A DNA stretch of 64,000 nucleotides from Larus michahellis (taxonomy: Eukaryota > Chordata > Aves > Charadriiformes > Laridae), in the NCBI RefSeq assembly GCF_964199755.1, contig NC_133900.1, forward strand, positions 81,314,666 through 81,378,665, in the 5' to 3' direction. Numbering within the stretch: the first letter of the stretch is position 1; each line of letters starts with the position of its first letter. The translations under genes were made by a program, and so were the position numbers. Shown piece after piece: positions 23,148 to 35,300 of this stretch. Below the pieces are notes generated by a model. That model worked only from the letters and a program-made list of their open reading frames with translations, made no database searches and had not been told where the DNA came from.

Positions 23148-26100
23148 GTAAGGATGGGCGCAGGCTCGTGTGTACATGTGCTGAAGAGGGACTTTATAGC
23201 ACTGCCTGAGCTTTGGATAGGTAAATCAGCTCATTCCTGGCTTTCAAAGGGGTGACATGGGGAGGAAGGGCAAAGCTGAATGCTTCCTGCTGAACCTGTT
23301 CCTCCGGCCTCGCCTGCCAGATCTGAGGCGCCCTGCTTTGGCCTGGTGGATTTGTGGCTCCTTCGAAAGCATTTTCCAGCTCTTTGTTGTTGGAGCGAGC
23401 ATTTCTTTAGACTCCGCTAGTTTGTTTTTTTTTTTTAAGCTGGGAACAGATTGCTCACCAAGCAGTGTCAGAGGGATGTGAACAAAATGCTCTCCTGAGG
23501 TGGACGGCTATATTCTGTGTTAGACTGTGGGTTGAAGCAACGATCTCCTGTTTCAGACTTGTGCGACTTCTCTGATGCTTCTCAACCTGGGAGAAAACAG
23601 GGTAGCTTTTCCCCTGCCAGACCCAAACCTAATATTCCTGCTCCTGAGCTCTTACTAAGAGCTCTAGACACTTTGAGAGCACAAGCATGGGCTCCAAAAT
23701 GCCAGTGCCCAACTGGATTTGTTTTTTTTTTTAAATTGGTTCAATAAAACCAAGGAGTGTATTTGAGCCTTTGAACAGTAATAAACCCCAGAAATACTGC
23801 ATGCATTCTGTGGTATGCAGGTAATTCACCACACTGAAAAGTATGAAGCAGTTTTGGCCACAGAGGCTACTTCATTATCAAAATGTGTGGAAATGCACAA
23901 AATCAGGTGTGGAGACATAGGAGCTGCCCAGCTGGTCAAGACACTAATGCAGTTAGTCTGGTATCCTCCCTATAGCAGTAGTTGTGGTGCTCAGGTGTTC
24001 ATTTTTAGAGCTGAAGAATGGCAATTAAGATTACTACTTTTTATTTCAGCTTTCAAAGCTAGAAATGCTCCTGACTGTAAAATTATCAGGAGCTCTTTAA
24101 ATTACAGCTACAAATCTTCTCAGGAACTTCCTGCATCAGTGACACTCACATGCTGTGGCTGGGTAAATAAATATTGCTTTATCCATTCCCTGCTTAGCTG
24201 CCCTGTGAATTTGAGTAGGTCCTTGTTCTTGCATAATGGGGTCACAGCTGAAGAGGAGGAAGAGACCAGTTTTTACTGTTGTCTTTGTAATTTGAATCCC
24301 ACGTTCAGGTCCCTACGGATTTTTCTCCTTGAGTATCTCTACTTCAGTGTCAAGTCTCTCCTGCTGACAGTCCATCTCTGCCATTCTTCGCTGGGCATTC
24401 CTGCCCAATCCTGGAATAATTCCTCTGCAGTTAGTAGGGCACGGTATTTCAGATTTGAGCGTATTACTTTTAAATATAATGTCATCTGTAGATTTTGTTC
24501 ACGTAACCTTCTTCGGTACGTCCCGGGAACATACTTGCCTCTTTTCCTCTGCAGTGTGAAAATGCTGCCACTGTGCTAAGGGTTTCACTCTTCCAAGTTC
24601 AGCTCACCAGCTCATAAAGGCGGTTTGCGAGGCATGTCGTGTTGGTTAATGTTTGCAGCCCCCTGATTGTGTTGTTACAGCGGTTTTTGCCTTGTGCTTC
24701 TGGCGTAAACTGTTTGTGTGCAGGAGTCGGCAGGAGATTTTGTCCTTAGTTAGCATATTCTATAGTGACCAAGGCTTGTCTCACAAATAAAGTGTTTTGA
24801 AATGGATATTTTCTTTCTACAACAAAGCCCAGGCTCCTACCAGGAGGAGGATACCTGGAGGATACAAGGAGGCCACCTAAGTGGCCTGCCTTGAGGTTTG
24901 TTAAACTGATTCCCCAGTTCTGCCCTCTGATTTGGCATCATTCTTGGTTGCCTTTATTGTGCTCAACAAGCTAATTGCACTTCTGAGCATTTCTGTTTAA
25001 AACTGTTTAAACATTCATTCCAACAATGAATCATTAAACCAAAAATATTTCTATTTTTACTGTAAATCCTGACCGTAAACAAAGCCATGCATGGAATCAA
25101 TGATACAGTGTCATGTGTATCGCAGCCCGTTCTGTACCCACAGAACTGACTCTGGAGGCTGTAGGATTTTGGGATTTGTATATTTTAATCAGATTTTGGC
25201 AAGGGGCAGTTCACGGTATAGAAAAGAAGGTGGGTCAGATTAGCAAGAGAATTGTACTCGTCTGTGTGGACAGCCTTTAAGGAAATAAGATTTAAATACT
25301 AAGGAAACAAATACCGTTCTAGCTTTGTCATTGGCTGTCTCTTCTTAGGGAATTTTTCCAGACTGAGAAGGGAATTAAACCTCTCTCTGTTAAAAATGAC
25401 AAATCAGGTACAGCTGACTTACCTAATTCCTTCCCCTACTGTCAGTTGATCACATTATACTTCCTGGTTTGTGTTCCCCTCCAGAACAGACGCCTCTTTA
25501 TAGGGCTTAAAAAATAAGTACTTGTGTACCTTCCTGGTGAAAAATGTTATCCTGCTGAATGGCATGAGGGAGGAAGGGAATTTCTTCACCCTCCCAGAGA
25601 AACAAAACTGGGAGGTGTGAAGGAAATTACATAGCTGAGTAGAGGGCAGAGGTGTTGTGGGCAGGGGGATAGTCGGAGGTCAGTCTCCGTCGTGGATCTG
25701 AAAAAGGAAATTAGAGTGGAAACATTCAGAGTAGCTGTAACAGGAGTCGAGAGGTAACCTGCTGCTTTGATGGATGCTTGGAGTATTACCATCCAGACGG
25801 ATGCCGCTATTTAAAATTTGTCGTATGACTTTCCAGCTAGTATGTGATCTCATGCTCATTCACCTGCTTGGAGCGTTTTGCAGTGCTAGGGTTGCAAGTG
25901 TTCGATGCTGTTTTCCTCCTCCTGCCTATTTCTAAGAATGGGACATCTTTTTCCTTTTGATGTACCCACTAGAGTTTGGTAGCAATTCCTGTTATGCTGC
26001 AAAAGTTTTGTGAGTTGTACTTGCAACTTTAGGTGAGGCTAAAATGTCCAGTGATGGAGTGCTGTACCAGGCAGTGCATGGTTTTCCAAGTCTAAGAGAA

Positions 26101-27189
26101 AGCACCGATGAGCCTTTTCCTATTAAGGTCATTACTAGGAAGCATCGACTGAAGAAGGCGATAGGTAAATGCTTGATAATGTGTGAAATCAAAGATTAGT
26201 ATTTAAATAGAAAGCATAAGGTAAACTAGCACAGAATGCACACCCACGTGGTATTGCTGCAATCAGCAGTCTTGTGGGATTTCAGAGAAGATTAGATATT
26301 TGATAGTTGGTGAGAAAATATGTAGTTCCTATATAGGTATGTAAAACTATACATATATTATAAAGTTATAAGACACATGGATTCTATGATTTTGTTATTT
26401 GTATTATAATTTGCTGTAAGACTGTGTTTCAAGACATCTGTGATTGGGAAGAACGTTGTGTAATGAACAGAAAAACTGTAATGAACGCTTGGAGTGCTGT
26501 TGAGAGTGTCCTTGCACCCTCCTTTGGAGCAGTGAGTACAGTTGACAATGACAGGATGCTATGTCTGGAGTCTTGTTCAGTCTGCTAGTTCCTATAGAAC
26601 TTCTTGAATTATCATATGGAATATGAAATCCATGGTATAACCTTCGTACCGTTGTGTAGCATTGTTCCAACCTCTCCCCGTCACTAAGCATGAGAAGACT
26701 TTTTAATCTGGTCAATTGTTAAAGTTCTTGCTGATAGAAATTGTTTTCTGTAGAAGTACGAATTTTTTTCCATGGTCGTTGTAGTCTGTGGGAGAGTAAA
26801 GGCAAGGAAGCTTATTCTTGCTCTGATGAACGCAGTAGTGCTGTGGACCACGGGATGGTGGGATCAAGGCTTTCTTTAGACCACTTCTACTTGGGGAAAG
26901 AGGAGAGCATCTCTGTAGGATAATTTAACTATGTAGAGTGGGAAGGCAAAAGACATGTGACAGAAGTGATGGGAATAGATTAAGGAGAAGAATTAGAGTA
27001 TGAGGGCTTGAAGGGGAATGAGGAATGTATTAAATCTGTGCTTTCACCAAATTAAAGTTCTTTGAGACAGAGCAGAACCAATTTTCTTTTCAGTAATTTT
27101 ACTTTTCAGTTAAGTCTCTTCTAACTAATTGTACTCTCTGAAATTAATGGCATATTTTTCAGACAGTTTCTGCTTCCAGAGTGATAAGG
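23148..27189 (+). other. IRF2 intron 2, 5' part
   Basis: No exon or confident repeat was recognised. T runs occur near 23426 and 23721. A 254-codon open frame at 23815-24579 has no recognised motif and no splice or context support; it is treated as chance. Confidence 0.55.
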
Positions 27190-27811
27190 CCTGTTGTTTA
27201 TAGTTAATACCAAGGAATGGTATGCAGAGACACTCCTGCTTATACCTATTGCTCTAACATCTGAGGTCAGCTCACTTTGTTATGTGCCCCATTGGAGGGT
27301 CGTAAGCAGAAAAGCATAGAGGGGTCGCACCTGTGGGGAGGAGTGGACAGGACAGGTGACCCAAAACTGACCAGCAGGGTATTCCATCCCATCTGCATCA
27401 TGCTCAGTATAAAAGCTGAGGGATCAAAGGGATCAGCCATCTTTCTTCAATGGCTGGTGTCTGAGAACGGCTCTGTCTGTTCGTCTGCCTTTGATCCTGA
27501 TTGATGCATTCCTGAACTCAGTTCCCGTCCATCGTTGGGTCCAGTCTGGGATTTTCCCAGGGCCTGTTGGAGACATTATTGTCATCCTTGGGAGCGCAAT
27601 GCTGGTTTGGTATATACTGTATATATTTCATTATTTTCTTATTGATATGATTACCTTTTATTATTAATATTTCATTAAGTAGTTTTAGTTTCTTTTCAAC
27701 CCATAAGTGTCTCTCCCATATTCTCTCTTCCTTCTTTTTGGGGAAGGAGAGAGAAGTTAAAAGAGAGCATCTGTCGTTCGTTTAGTGGCCAGCCCAGCCC
27801 AAACCACGACA
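27190..27811 (+). mobile_element. Endogenous retrovirus LTR in intron 2, same sense as IRF2
   Basis: The 3' end is a typical LTR terminus, CCAAACCACGACA, ending at 27811. A TATA box (TATAAAA, 27408-27414) sits in 'gctcagtataaaagctgagg', and the segment before it ('cagggtattccatccca') matches in order the U3 of the minus-strand LTRs at 57.1 and 62.9 kb ('cagggatattccatgct'). An AT-rich R/U5 stretch follows. The 5' edge is estimated from the length of the solo LTR (TATA about 265 bases in) and a TGTTG at 27191. It is an old, diverged member of that family. The remainder of the provirus is absent or unrecognisable. Confidence 0.75.
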
Positions 27812-27818
27812 GATTTAT

Positions 27819-27836
27819 TGGCGCCAAAGGTGAAGC
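27819..27836 (+). other. Primer-binding-site-like sequence after the LTR
   Basis: TGGCGCCAAAGGTGAAGC lies 7 bases beyond the LTR end. It agrees at about 14 of 18 positions with the tRNA-Lys type primer-binding site of betaretrovirus-like elements (TGGCGCCCAACGTGGGGC). Together with the LTR terminus it suggests this copy is a 5' LTR that keeps a short piece of leader, perhaps to about 28100. No gag or pol reading frame is visible downstream. Confidence 0.5.
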
Positions 27837-28424
27837 CAAGCGAGAAATTCTGAACGCAGTTCTCAACAAGCGAATGTAAATGAGAGAAAGGATTGAAGAC
27901 AAGAGTTGAAGGACCATACAAAACGCAGGCTCAAAGAAGAAAAGATCACATGGAAAGGAAGGGAAATAACCCTAACCTTGACATTAGTGAAATATTAACC
28001 AGGCAGACAAGGAAGAAAAGTGGTTGTTGGGGGAAGGGGAAAGGGCAAAGGATTCATCTCACCCGACCACAGACATCTACAATGCAGTCGTATAAATGAG
28101 AGCTGCCTGTCTAGAGTAGTTTATAGTCAATGGAGAGAAATAGGCTCTTTTAGGGTACAATTCAGTTGGCGTAGCTCAGGTGGCATTTTGCCCTGGAAAT
28201 TCTCTTCACAGACTGAGAAGTGGATCTAAATCTGTAGTGGCTGTGTTTATAGTGCAAGATGTCTGCGTGTGAATCCGGATCAAGATGTATTACCCTAATA
28301 TGGGAGAAAAAACAAGTGTTGTGGAACAAAGTCCTTTTGTGTGGCTTTGCAGAAATGCCCATGAAGAGTTCTGAAGCAGCCCTGTAGGTCAGCACATAGG
28401 AATTCGTTCCTGTGTTGGATGACA
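27837..28424 (+). other. Intron 2, possible retroviral leader then unique sequence
   Basis: A purine-rich tract (about 27880-28060) could be remaining retroviral leader, judged only by its position after the primer-binding-like site. Beyond that nothing is recognised. Confidence 0.3.
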
Positions 28425-28740
28425 TAAAAGCACATCTGACCCAGCATCCATCTGGCCCAGCATCCTCTGTGCTCGGTGCTTGTGGAAGGGGTGTAGGAAA
28501 CATGCTGTTCAAGCTCTGAAAGCCATTGGGCTCCCAGAGCTGGAGCTGCATCCTATTTTTAATCATCTTTAATAGTCACCAGTGTACTATCTTCCATGAG
28601 TTTTTCTGATCCCTTTGGGAATCGCTTTATACCTCCATCACATAAGGCATGCTCTGGTTTAACTACATGATGCGTGTTAAAAAAATAATTTAAAAAGTCC
28701 CTTCCTTTGGATTGCTTTACATGCGCTTCTCTTTGGCCTA
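28425..28740 (-). repeat. Ancient CR1-type 3' fragment
   Basis: The + strand carries blocks seen in reverse complement in old sauropsid CR1-type elements: 'catctggcccagcatcctct' (about 28448), 'tatcttccatgagtttttct' (about 28589), 'ctggtttaactacatgatgc' (about 28653) and 'cttcctttggattgctttac' (about 28701). These correspond to the conserved 'tccatgaatttatct...ttaattatgcgctgtgtgaa...tacttcctttggtttg' order. It is strongly diverged and its boundaries are uncertain. Confidence 0.6.
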
Positions 28741-29319
28741 AAGTTTCTAAACTAAAATATGTTCAACTATCTTCAATGCCACCCCTTCACATGGGTGTCC
28801 TGTATTTTTTTTATCCCCACTGGAGAGATGTCTAATAGTTGATATATTCATACATCTGTTCGCTTGGCATATAAATTTGCGAGATCCCTTTCCTTCACCA
28901 TGCTAGGATTTTACTGCCTAAATTCTAAATCCCTTGAATTCGCTGTGTTCCTGTGGTTGTTTAGTTTCATATCTAATTTTTCTAATCATGAAAGTGTCTG
29001 TGCTGCCAAAACTAGCCTTCGTTTGAATGTTTAGAAATGTGTAGCGCTGCATGTTTTACCCATGTGTCAGCGTGGAAAGCGGCCAGGCTCATCGGCCATG
29101 AAGGGGCATCTAAGTATTTCGTACACTTAGGGCTGTATTCTGCTTTTGGTGACGCCAGTGGATATTTTCCTATTGAGTTCAATGACAGCGGCACTGGGTT
29201 AGAAGGAAGCAAAACACTTGCAGATGCTGGAAGTGTGTTTTTAAATAAGTGACTTAGAGTCATCAGAAGATCCCTCAAGTCAATCAGTGTTGGCATTTCC
29301 TGTTTGTTTTCCCTTCCAG
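28741..29319 (+). other. IRF2 intron 2, 3' end
   Basis: Unique-looking intronic sequence ending in the exon 3 acceptor 'tttgttttcccttccag' (29303-29319). No further feature was seen. Confidence 0.6.
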
Positions 29320-29419
29320 GAGAAGAAGATTTTTCAGATTCCCTGGATGCATGCCGCAAGACATGGGTGGGATGTTGAAAAAGATGCTCCCTTATTTAGA
29401 AACTGGGCAATTCACACAG
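29320..29419 (+). CDS. IRF2: IRF2 coding exon 3 (residues 30-63, DNA-binding domain)
   Basis: A 100-nt exon encoding [20 protein letters not shown] and on to the start of codon 63. It holds W38, W46 and W58, completing the tryptophan pentad, and H40, which in IRF structures lies by the DNA minor groove. The acceptor is CTTCCAG; the exon ends after the first base of the Gly63 codon, at ACACAG followed by GTATTG. The 100-nt length and phase match the conserved IRF-family exon structure. Confidence 0.96.
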
Positions 29420-30033
29420 GTATTGGAACTTTCTTTCTGCAGTATAGATTTTCACATTGTTTTCCCTTTTAAAGTTATATTTTCTTTCTTTCTTGTCTTT
29501 GCTTTTGCTAACACAGAGAGTGAATTTAAGTTTCTAAATCTGTGGGAGGCTAAGTGCTTTTTTCAAGGTCTGCAATGCTCTCCAGGTTTATTGAAGTGCC
29601 ATAACTCATTTGCATTGAGGAACACAGTAAAACTTAATTGATTTAAACGTTAACAAGATTGGATTCAAAATTGTCAGGAGCAGAGCACGCTCAGCACTTT
29701 GTAGACTTGGGCCCTTAGGCTTTTTATGCCTTCCTATGGATTTGAGCCAGACATAATAAAGGTAAATGCTGTGCAAGCTTTTCCACATTGTTGTGGAGTC
29801 ACATCTGATTGGCAGCGCCCTGGGTCTTTCTTGAGCAGAAACTGTTCATCATGTGTTCTAGAAATGTGCATGGGAATGAGATCACAACACTCTCTCTTGC
29901 AACCTCAGCTATTGTTTGAATGCTTGTCATGGGAACCAAAGGCTGATACCTTGAAGTTAACCTATGCTGTTATTAATTGGCCTTCGGTTTTCAATTACAC
30001 GTCGTCTGTGCCTAACTTTCTTTTCTTGCCTAG
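29420..30033 (+). other. IRF2 intron 3
   Basis: Short intron (614 bp) with GT...TAG borders and a clear pyrimidine tract before the acceptor ('ctttcttttcttgcctag'). Nothing else was recognised in it. Confidence 0.85.
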
Positions 30034-30210
30034 GAAAATACCAGTCAGGAGTAGATAAACCCGACCCAAAGACGTGGAAGGCAAACTTCCGTTGTGCTAT
30101 GAACTCTCTGCCTGACATAGAAGAAGTGAAGGACAAAAGTATAAAGAAAGGAAACAATGCCTTCAGGGTGTACCGAATGCTGCCGTTATCTGAAAGACCT
30201 TCCAAAAAAG
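30034..30210 (+). CDS. IRF2: IRF2 coding exon 4 (residues 63-122, DNA-recognition helix)
   Basis: A 177-nt exon completing the DNA-binding domain. It encodes the recognition-helix segment [20 protein letters not shown], with K78, R82, C83 and N86, the residues that contact GAAA in IRF-DNA structures. K75 and K78 are known acetylation sites in mammalian IRF2. The helix is followed by [14 protein letters not shown] and the start of a basic stretch (K120, K121). The exon ends after the first base of codon 122 with donor GTAGAG. Unspliced read-through would add GREESLST and stop. Confidence 0.96.
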
Positions 30211-32254
30211 GTAGAGAGGAGAGCTTGTCAACATGAAAATGGTGTTGGGAGCACTGTTAATATTTTGGGGCCTGCAAAATGTGACGGTTCTACTTCTACT
30301 GTGAAGCTGGACGCTTTTATCCGGGTGTTCCCCAGAGCTTAGGGACACCTTTATGAAAAACAGGCTACATTCAGTTAAGAGAACAAGCCGCTCGGAAAGA
30401 GGATCGGCGAGATGCGATACCCCCAAGTTGGTGATCTCTGAAAACTGTGTTAGTTCTGCTAAAGCCAACGGAGTTGTGTTCAGATGCTAGTCCCAGGTCT
30501 CCCTCAGTCCAGGAAGATGATGAAGGGATATTAGAGATCAATGCATTTAACTCATTCAGATTTATGGTGGCAGACATTTTGGTATCTTTTATCCAAGCAA
30601 GGGTAGAAATAAACTGGCGCTCTGTTGAGGTGAGCGGGAGGAGTACACTCTCTGCTCAGAACATTGAACTGTGAAACCAGTTTGTTTGTTATGTAGCTGC
30701 ACTAGGCTGTGAAAAACCAGCCCCCACAGCATGATAATGCTGAAATGGGAAACTATGTTTGAATCCCCAAATTTAGGGATTAGGTCTCCCACCTGCCAGA
30801 TGAGGACCTAGCCACCAGGTCTATCTCATGAGTATTTGGTTTCTTATGGAGGAGAAACATTGGCTTCTTTATGGCTCATTGGCTTTCTTACGGCTTTGTT
30901 CGTAGTTTATGGAGTAGAACGATGGCTTCCTCAGTCCTCTGGTATCCCCTGCTGTCTAGGACTTTCAGATGAAAATATAACCTGCAAACGAAACGCATGG
31001 TGTTCCTCTACAATCCAGTCCCGTTCACCTGTAGCTCAGTTTGCTATTTTCTTAAATTGAGAAGTGAAAGGCACATCTTCAGTTTAAGGTCACTGTGATT
31101 GGAAATGATGAATTCTGGCACTTTTGGGGCAGAATCGTACTATGAAAGGGAGATCAATCTGCAAAAGTAGAACATTTGCTTTGAAACTGTTTCCAGTCTC
31201 TTGTCGGTGGTCTATTTTGTATGTTCAGGCGTATTTCCCTAAACCATAACCTGTCCCATTGTAGCAGATTCCTCTCATAGCTGTAAGAACTAGAAAAGTT
31301 CATAATGAAGGCTGAGATTCTGGAGATGGGGGCTGTAGCAGGAGAGGATGCTGCAGCCAGTCCAGTTACTATAAAACTCTGACATATTTTGGGCTCTGTA
31401 TATTTTCTCACGTGCCCTTTCTACGTGGCACGTGGCTAAAATTATGCGTGAGTGAGAGAGAAAGAATTTGGCTGCAAACAATTCTAATTCTCAGTGCTGT
31501 CTTGTAGCCGAGATGGGAGAAATTCCTGGGACACGTCTGTGCAAACGGTGGGGTAGAGCTGAGCTTGCACCAGCAAGTCTGAGCTTCCACGTCAGGCTCT
31601 CGTCAGGTCAGAGCAGGGGCAGCAGCGCTGGGGTCTGCCAAGGCACACAGCATTTTGTGAGGGTCCTGTGCTGTGCGGTTTTCTGGATTCTCAAGTTCAG
31701 CACAATTGCAGAAACCACTTTTGCATGAATTATAATCTGTGTTCCCCCCCAGCCCAGGTTGCAACTATCTACAAAAAATACTTGTTGAAGTTTATTGTGA
31801 TCTCTTTTCACATATTAAATCGATGAACAATCTCCCTTTTCCTGTAGCTACAGTGAAAGTGTCACAAATGTGATGAGAAATACATTTTGATTTTTTTCCC
31901 TTTAAGAGTGTTTTTCTCTCCCTTCCTTCTTTTTTCAGCAGGCCTTGCTGCTTATGTCACTGTTTGGTATTTTTCACCTTGATTTTTTGACTGCAGTTTC
32001 TTTTCTCAGTCCCATCTTGGTTCTTTTTTGTAGCCCTTTCAAAAGGAAACACAAAGCCAAAATGTTCAAGGTGAATTTTTGACTGCCTAGGCCTTAAAGG
32101 GGGGTTTAAAATTAAGCAAAATATGTTCTCCCTTTCCTAGGAGGTGCTGCTATTTTGAGGCACGTTTTGGGTCTGTTTCTTAGTGAATATAGAAGGTGTG
32201 GAGGATAACTCATGGCACACGGGACTTTAAGAAATCTTCCTTCTGTTATTGCAG
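30211..32254 (+). other. IRF2 intron 4
   Basis: 2044 bp, GTAGAG...TTGCAG. No repeat or exon was recognised. The first in-frame stop after exon 4 lies 27 bases from the splice site. Confidence 0.8.
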
Positions 32255-32301
32255 GGAAAAAAACGAAGTCCGAGAAGGATGACAAGTTCAAACAAATTAA
32301 G
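32255..32301 (+). CDS. IRF2: IRF2 coding exon 5 (residues 122-137, basic linker)
   Basis: A 47-nt exon encoding GKKTKSEKDDKFKQIK when joined to the last base of exon 4. The junction creates the basic run KKGKKTK (120-126), a probable nuclear-localisation signal. It ends in phase 0 with K137, the lysine of the first SUMO-consensus motif, whose Q-E is supplied by exon 6. Borders are ATTGCAG and AAG followed by GTAAGA. The residues after the basic run differ from the mammalian linker as I remember it, in a region that tolerates change. Confidence 0.94.
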
Positions 32302-35300
32302 GTAAGAAGTGGCTGTTTAATAACGTGAGAGCCTGTGAAAACAATCTGTTGCAATTTTTTTTTAATAGCCTCAATAGTATATTGTGGTGGATATTTGCAA
32401 ATCTCTCGTGCTTGTGGTTTGGTTAAGAAGCTACAGTTACATTGAGTGTTTAGGGTTTTTTTTTAAAAAAACGTGAAGGCTGTTAGAGCCATGGCTGACG
32501 TCATCAGTTGACACAGCCCTTGTGTTGCAACGCCTGGAGGTTGGAAAACTGGCAGCCTCGGCAATACATTTGCCATTTGTTTGTCTGTGTAAGTAGAAAT
32601 ACAGTAATTACGGAAGGAATGCTTCTGAACAATAGAGCTACCTTTTGAAGCAATTAATTTCTGTGTGTAAGGCATTGGAAATTCATTTTCTTTTAGGCGA
32701 GGGGGAGAAGTTTTGTCAGAGCTGCACGTTCTGCTCATGTTTTGTAAGTTGGACCTCAGTTGTAAAGCTCCTCCGTCACTGCCTGAGGTTTCTGCCTGTT
32801 CGGAGCGTGGACCCAAACTGCTTTCCCTACAAAGCACGGTTTCCCCTAGCTGTCACACTTCTGCCTAGCACCTCCTCGAGGTGGTGGCTATTACATACCA
32901 GCAGGGTTGGTCCGCCTTCCATTTTTTCATAAAGCAAATGACAAAGGTTTCAGACTTTCAGCCTTCAGTAAAGTCAGTGTCCTTGGTTCTCGCTCGTAGC
33001 AGCCGCGTCTGCAGCAGAAGGGCAGCTCGGTAGCCCACTGCTCGCTTGTGAAGGGCTGGGCCACCCACGCCTGGGCACAGGTCCTGCACCCGCTGGCCAG
33101 GAGATGCTCTGGGCCAGGTGAACCCGGAGGCCTGGGAAAACTCTGTTGAAATCAGGTTTGGAAGGCAGGCGCTCTCCTGGTGGTTGTGACTTGTGGAGTT
33201 ACATGTCAGAATACTGCGATTTTTAAATTGAACCACTTTTTTAACCATCCTGCGTGGATTCCGCAGCCACCTGTGCTTATTATAACGTGACTCTGATGGC
33301 AGCCTGTGTTCAGAGGGAGCCAGCAGACTCCTGTGGGCAGAGCGGAGTGGTGTGTGATGCCTGCCAAAGCTGGCAGAAGCATTTGGCCATTCCCCTCCTT
33401 CATAATCTTTCTTTTAGCCAAAATATTAAATGCCTGAAAAGCTGTAGAGGCGCTTGAACAGTCCCATCCTCTCCACTAAGATTAATTTCACAAACAGTTG
33501 TCGCTGAGGGGGTCCCAGTGATGCTTGGAGATTAGTACATGTGGCGTTAGGCCTGGGAATAGGTGCCAGTGGGGTGATGCTCACAGCTTTTGGGGATGCT
33601 TTCGGGGACGCCTTCCTCCAGCTCACTTGTCCTGAGCTGCACAGAAGTGTTAAACCAGGTGACGCAGAAGCGGTGAGCTGACCTGGCTGTACCTCCAGCG
33701 CCTACCAGTGATACCTACTACGAGCATACGGCTCGCCAGCCACCAGCTATGGTATGGCCACCTGGCTCTTACAGGCTTTGAGCTGGGGCCAGGTAGTTTT
33801 CCTGTCTGTTCCCCTTTATTCTCACAAATGCGTACACGAGCTGGCCTCCAGATATGCCTGGATTTTAAAATAGATGTTCTTTCCATGCTCAGCTACTGTT
33901 CAACTGATTATTGAATGTTGAAGGCGATAATAGCGGGGAAGGGTGGTGGAGGAATTAATGCAAATGAACATTTCTCTGAGCATTGAAAGCTGCTTATAAT
34001 TGCTTCGCTGGGTGATGTGAATTCCTGAGATCCAGGTTGCATGTTTTGCATTGAATGCCTTGCAGTTACCCTGAAAACCTCTCTTTAGTGGGGGTGAGTG
34101 GGAGGCTGCTCCATGACCTGCCTGGTAATGGGGTAATTGCAGCCAAGGGAGAAGCTGAGCATCCGAGTGCAGATTTGCGAAGGGATTTCAGCATAGCAAG
34201 AGTCTCATGTAGAGCTCCCCTCTGTTGGCACTGCCGGGCCCTGTGGGCACCCACAGCAACCGCTGGTGAGGGTGAAGAGCTCTGCCAGACCTTGCTGAGC
34301 TTGAGCAGGGTGCTCAGGGCACCAGAGAGACCCAGACCTTACCAAATCCCTGCTCGTCATTAGGCAAGGGGGGCTGCGAGCAGGTCTCCCACCTTGCAGA
34401 TAGATCTCTGACCACTGGGCTTTGGGGCAAAAGGGGTCTTTCCATTAAAACGTGAATTCTCAGCAATGGGAGGAGGGTGTAAGTGTCTGAGTAGCCTAGA
34501 TAAAAATAGGCTCTTTCCTTTGAAACAAAATTAAGGTCTCAACTGCCTGCCTGAGGCTTAATTTCTACCTTATCCTAGATTTATCCTTTTGACTATGCAT
34601 GCAGCTCCTCGTTGAGACGTTTTTTAAAATCTAAGTGACACCTTTCCCCATGCATTTAGCTTAGGCTTCCAGCAGGCATCTGGACACTGAGAATTTAGAT
34701 CATTTAACACCAACTGTGCCAGTGTCCAAGTTCCTTCATCAATCTGGCACCATCACCCGAGCTCCAGGATGCATATTTGTTTCTGCAGCTCGAAAGGGGC
34801 TACTAAATAAATTTCCCTGTAAGCAAGCCTCAGTAAAGCTGAGCAGGGTGCTGGGCGCGCAGGGTTCCCATGGGGGCTGCTGTGTTTGCTGGGGCATTGC
34901 ACAACACGAGATGATCAGGGCTCCAGCGTGCAGCCCTAACCTGTCTCTGCAGGCGGTGATCCTCGGTGGATCAATAACAGCTAATTTTATCTTTTCCAGC
35001 TCTCCAATTCTTTGCCTTGCCAGTTAACACAGCCGGTACAGCTCATCAAAGACCTAGTTGCCCTTAGCACTAATTTTGCATCCTTCTGATGTGCAGAGAG
35101 GCCTTGGGGCAGGGTGCGTGATTGGACACGTTCCTGGAGGTGTTCACAGCCAGGCTGGACGGGGCTTGGAGCAACCTGGCCTGGTGGGAGGTGTCCCTGC
35201 CCAGGGCAGGGGGGTTGGAACCAGGTGACCTTTAAGGTCCCTTCCAACCCGAACCGTTCTGTGATTCTATGATTGCATTACAGCCTTACTTCATGGCTGG

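Noticed and set aside
23815..24579. 254-codon open frame in intron 2
   Set aside because: No recognisable domain, no neighbouring exons and low-complexity character. A single frame of this length is possible by chance in 64 kb; a homology search would be decisive.
26385..26398. 'gattctatgatttt', resembling a CR1 tail
   Set aside because: No adjoining CR1 3' sequence.
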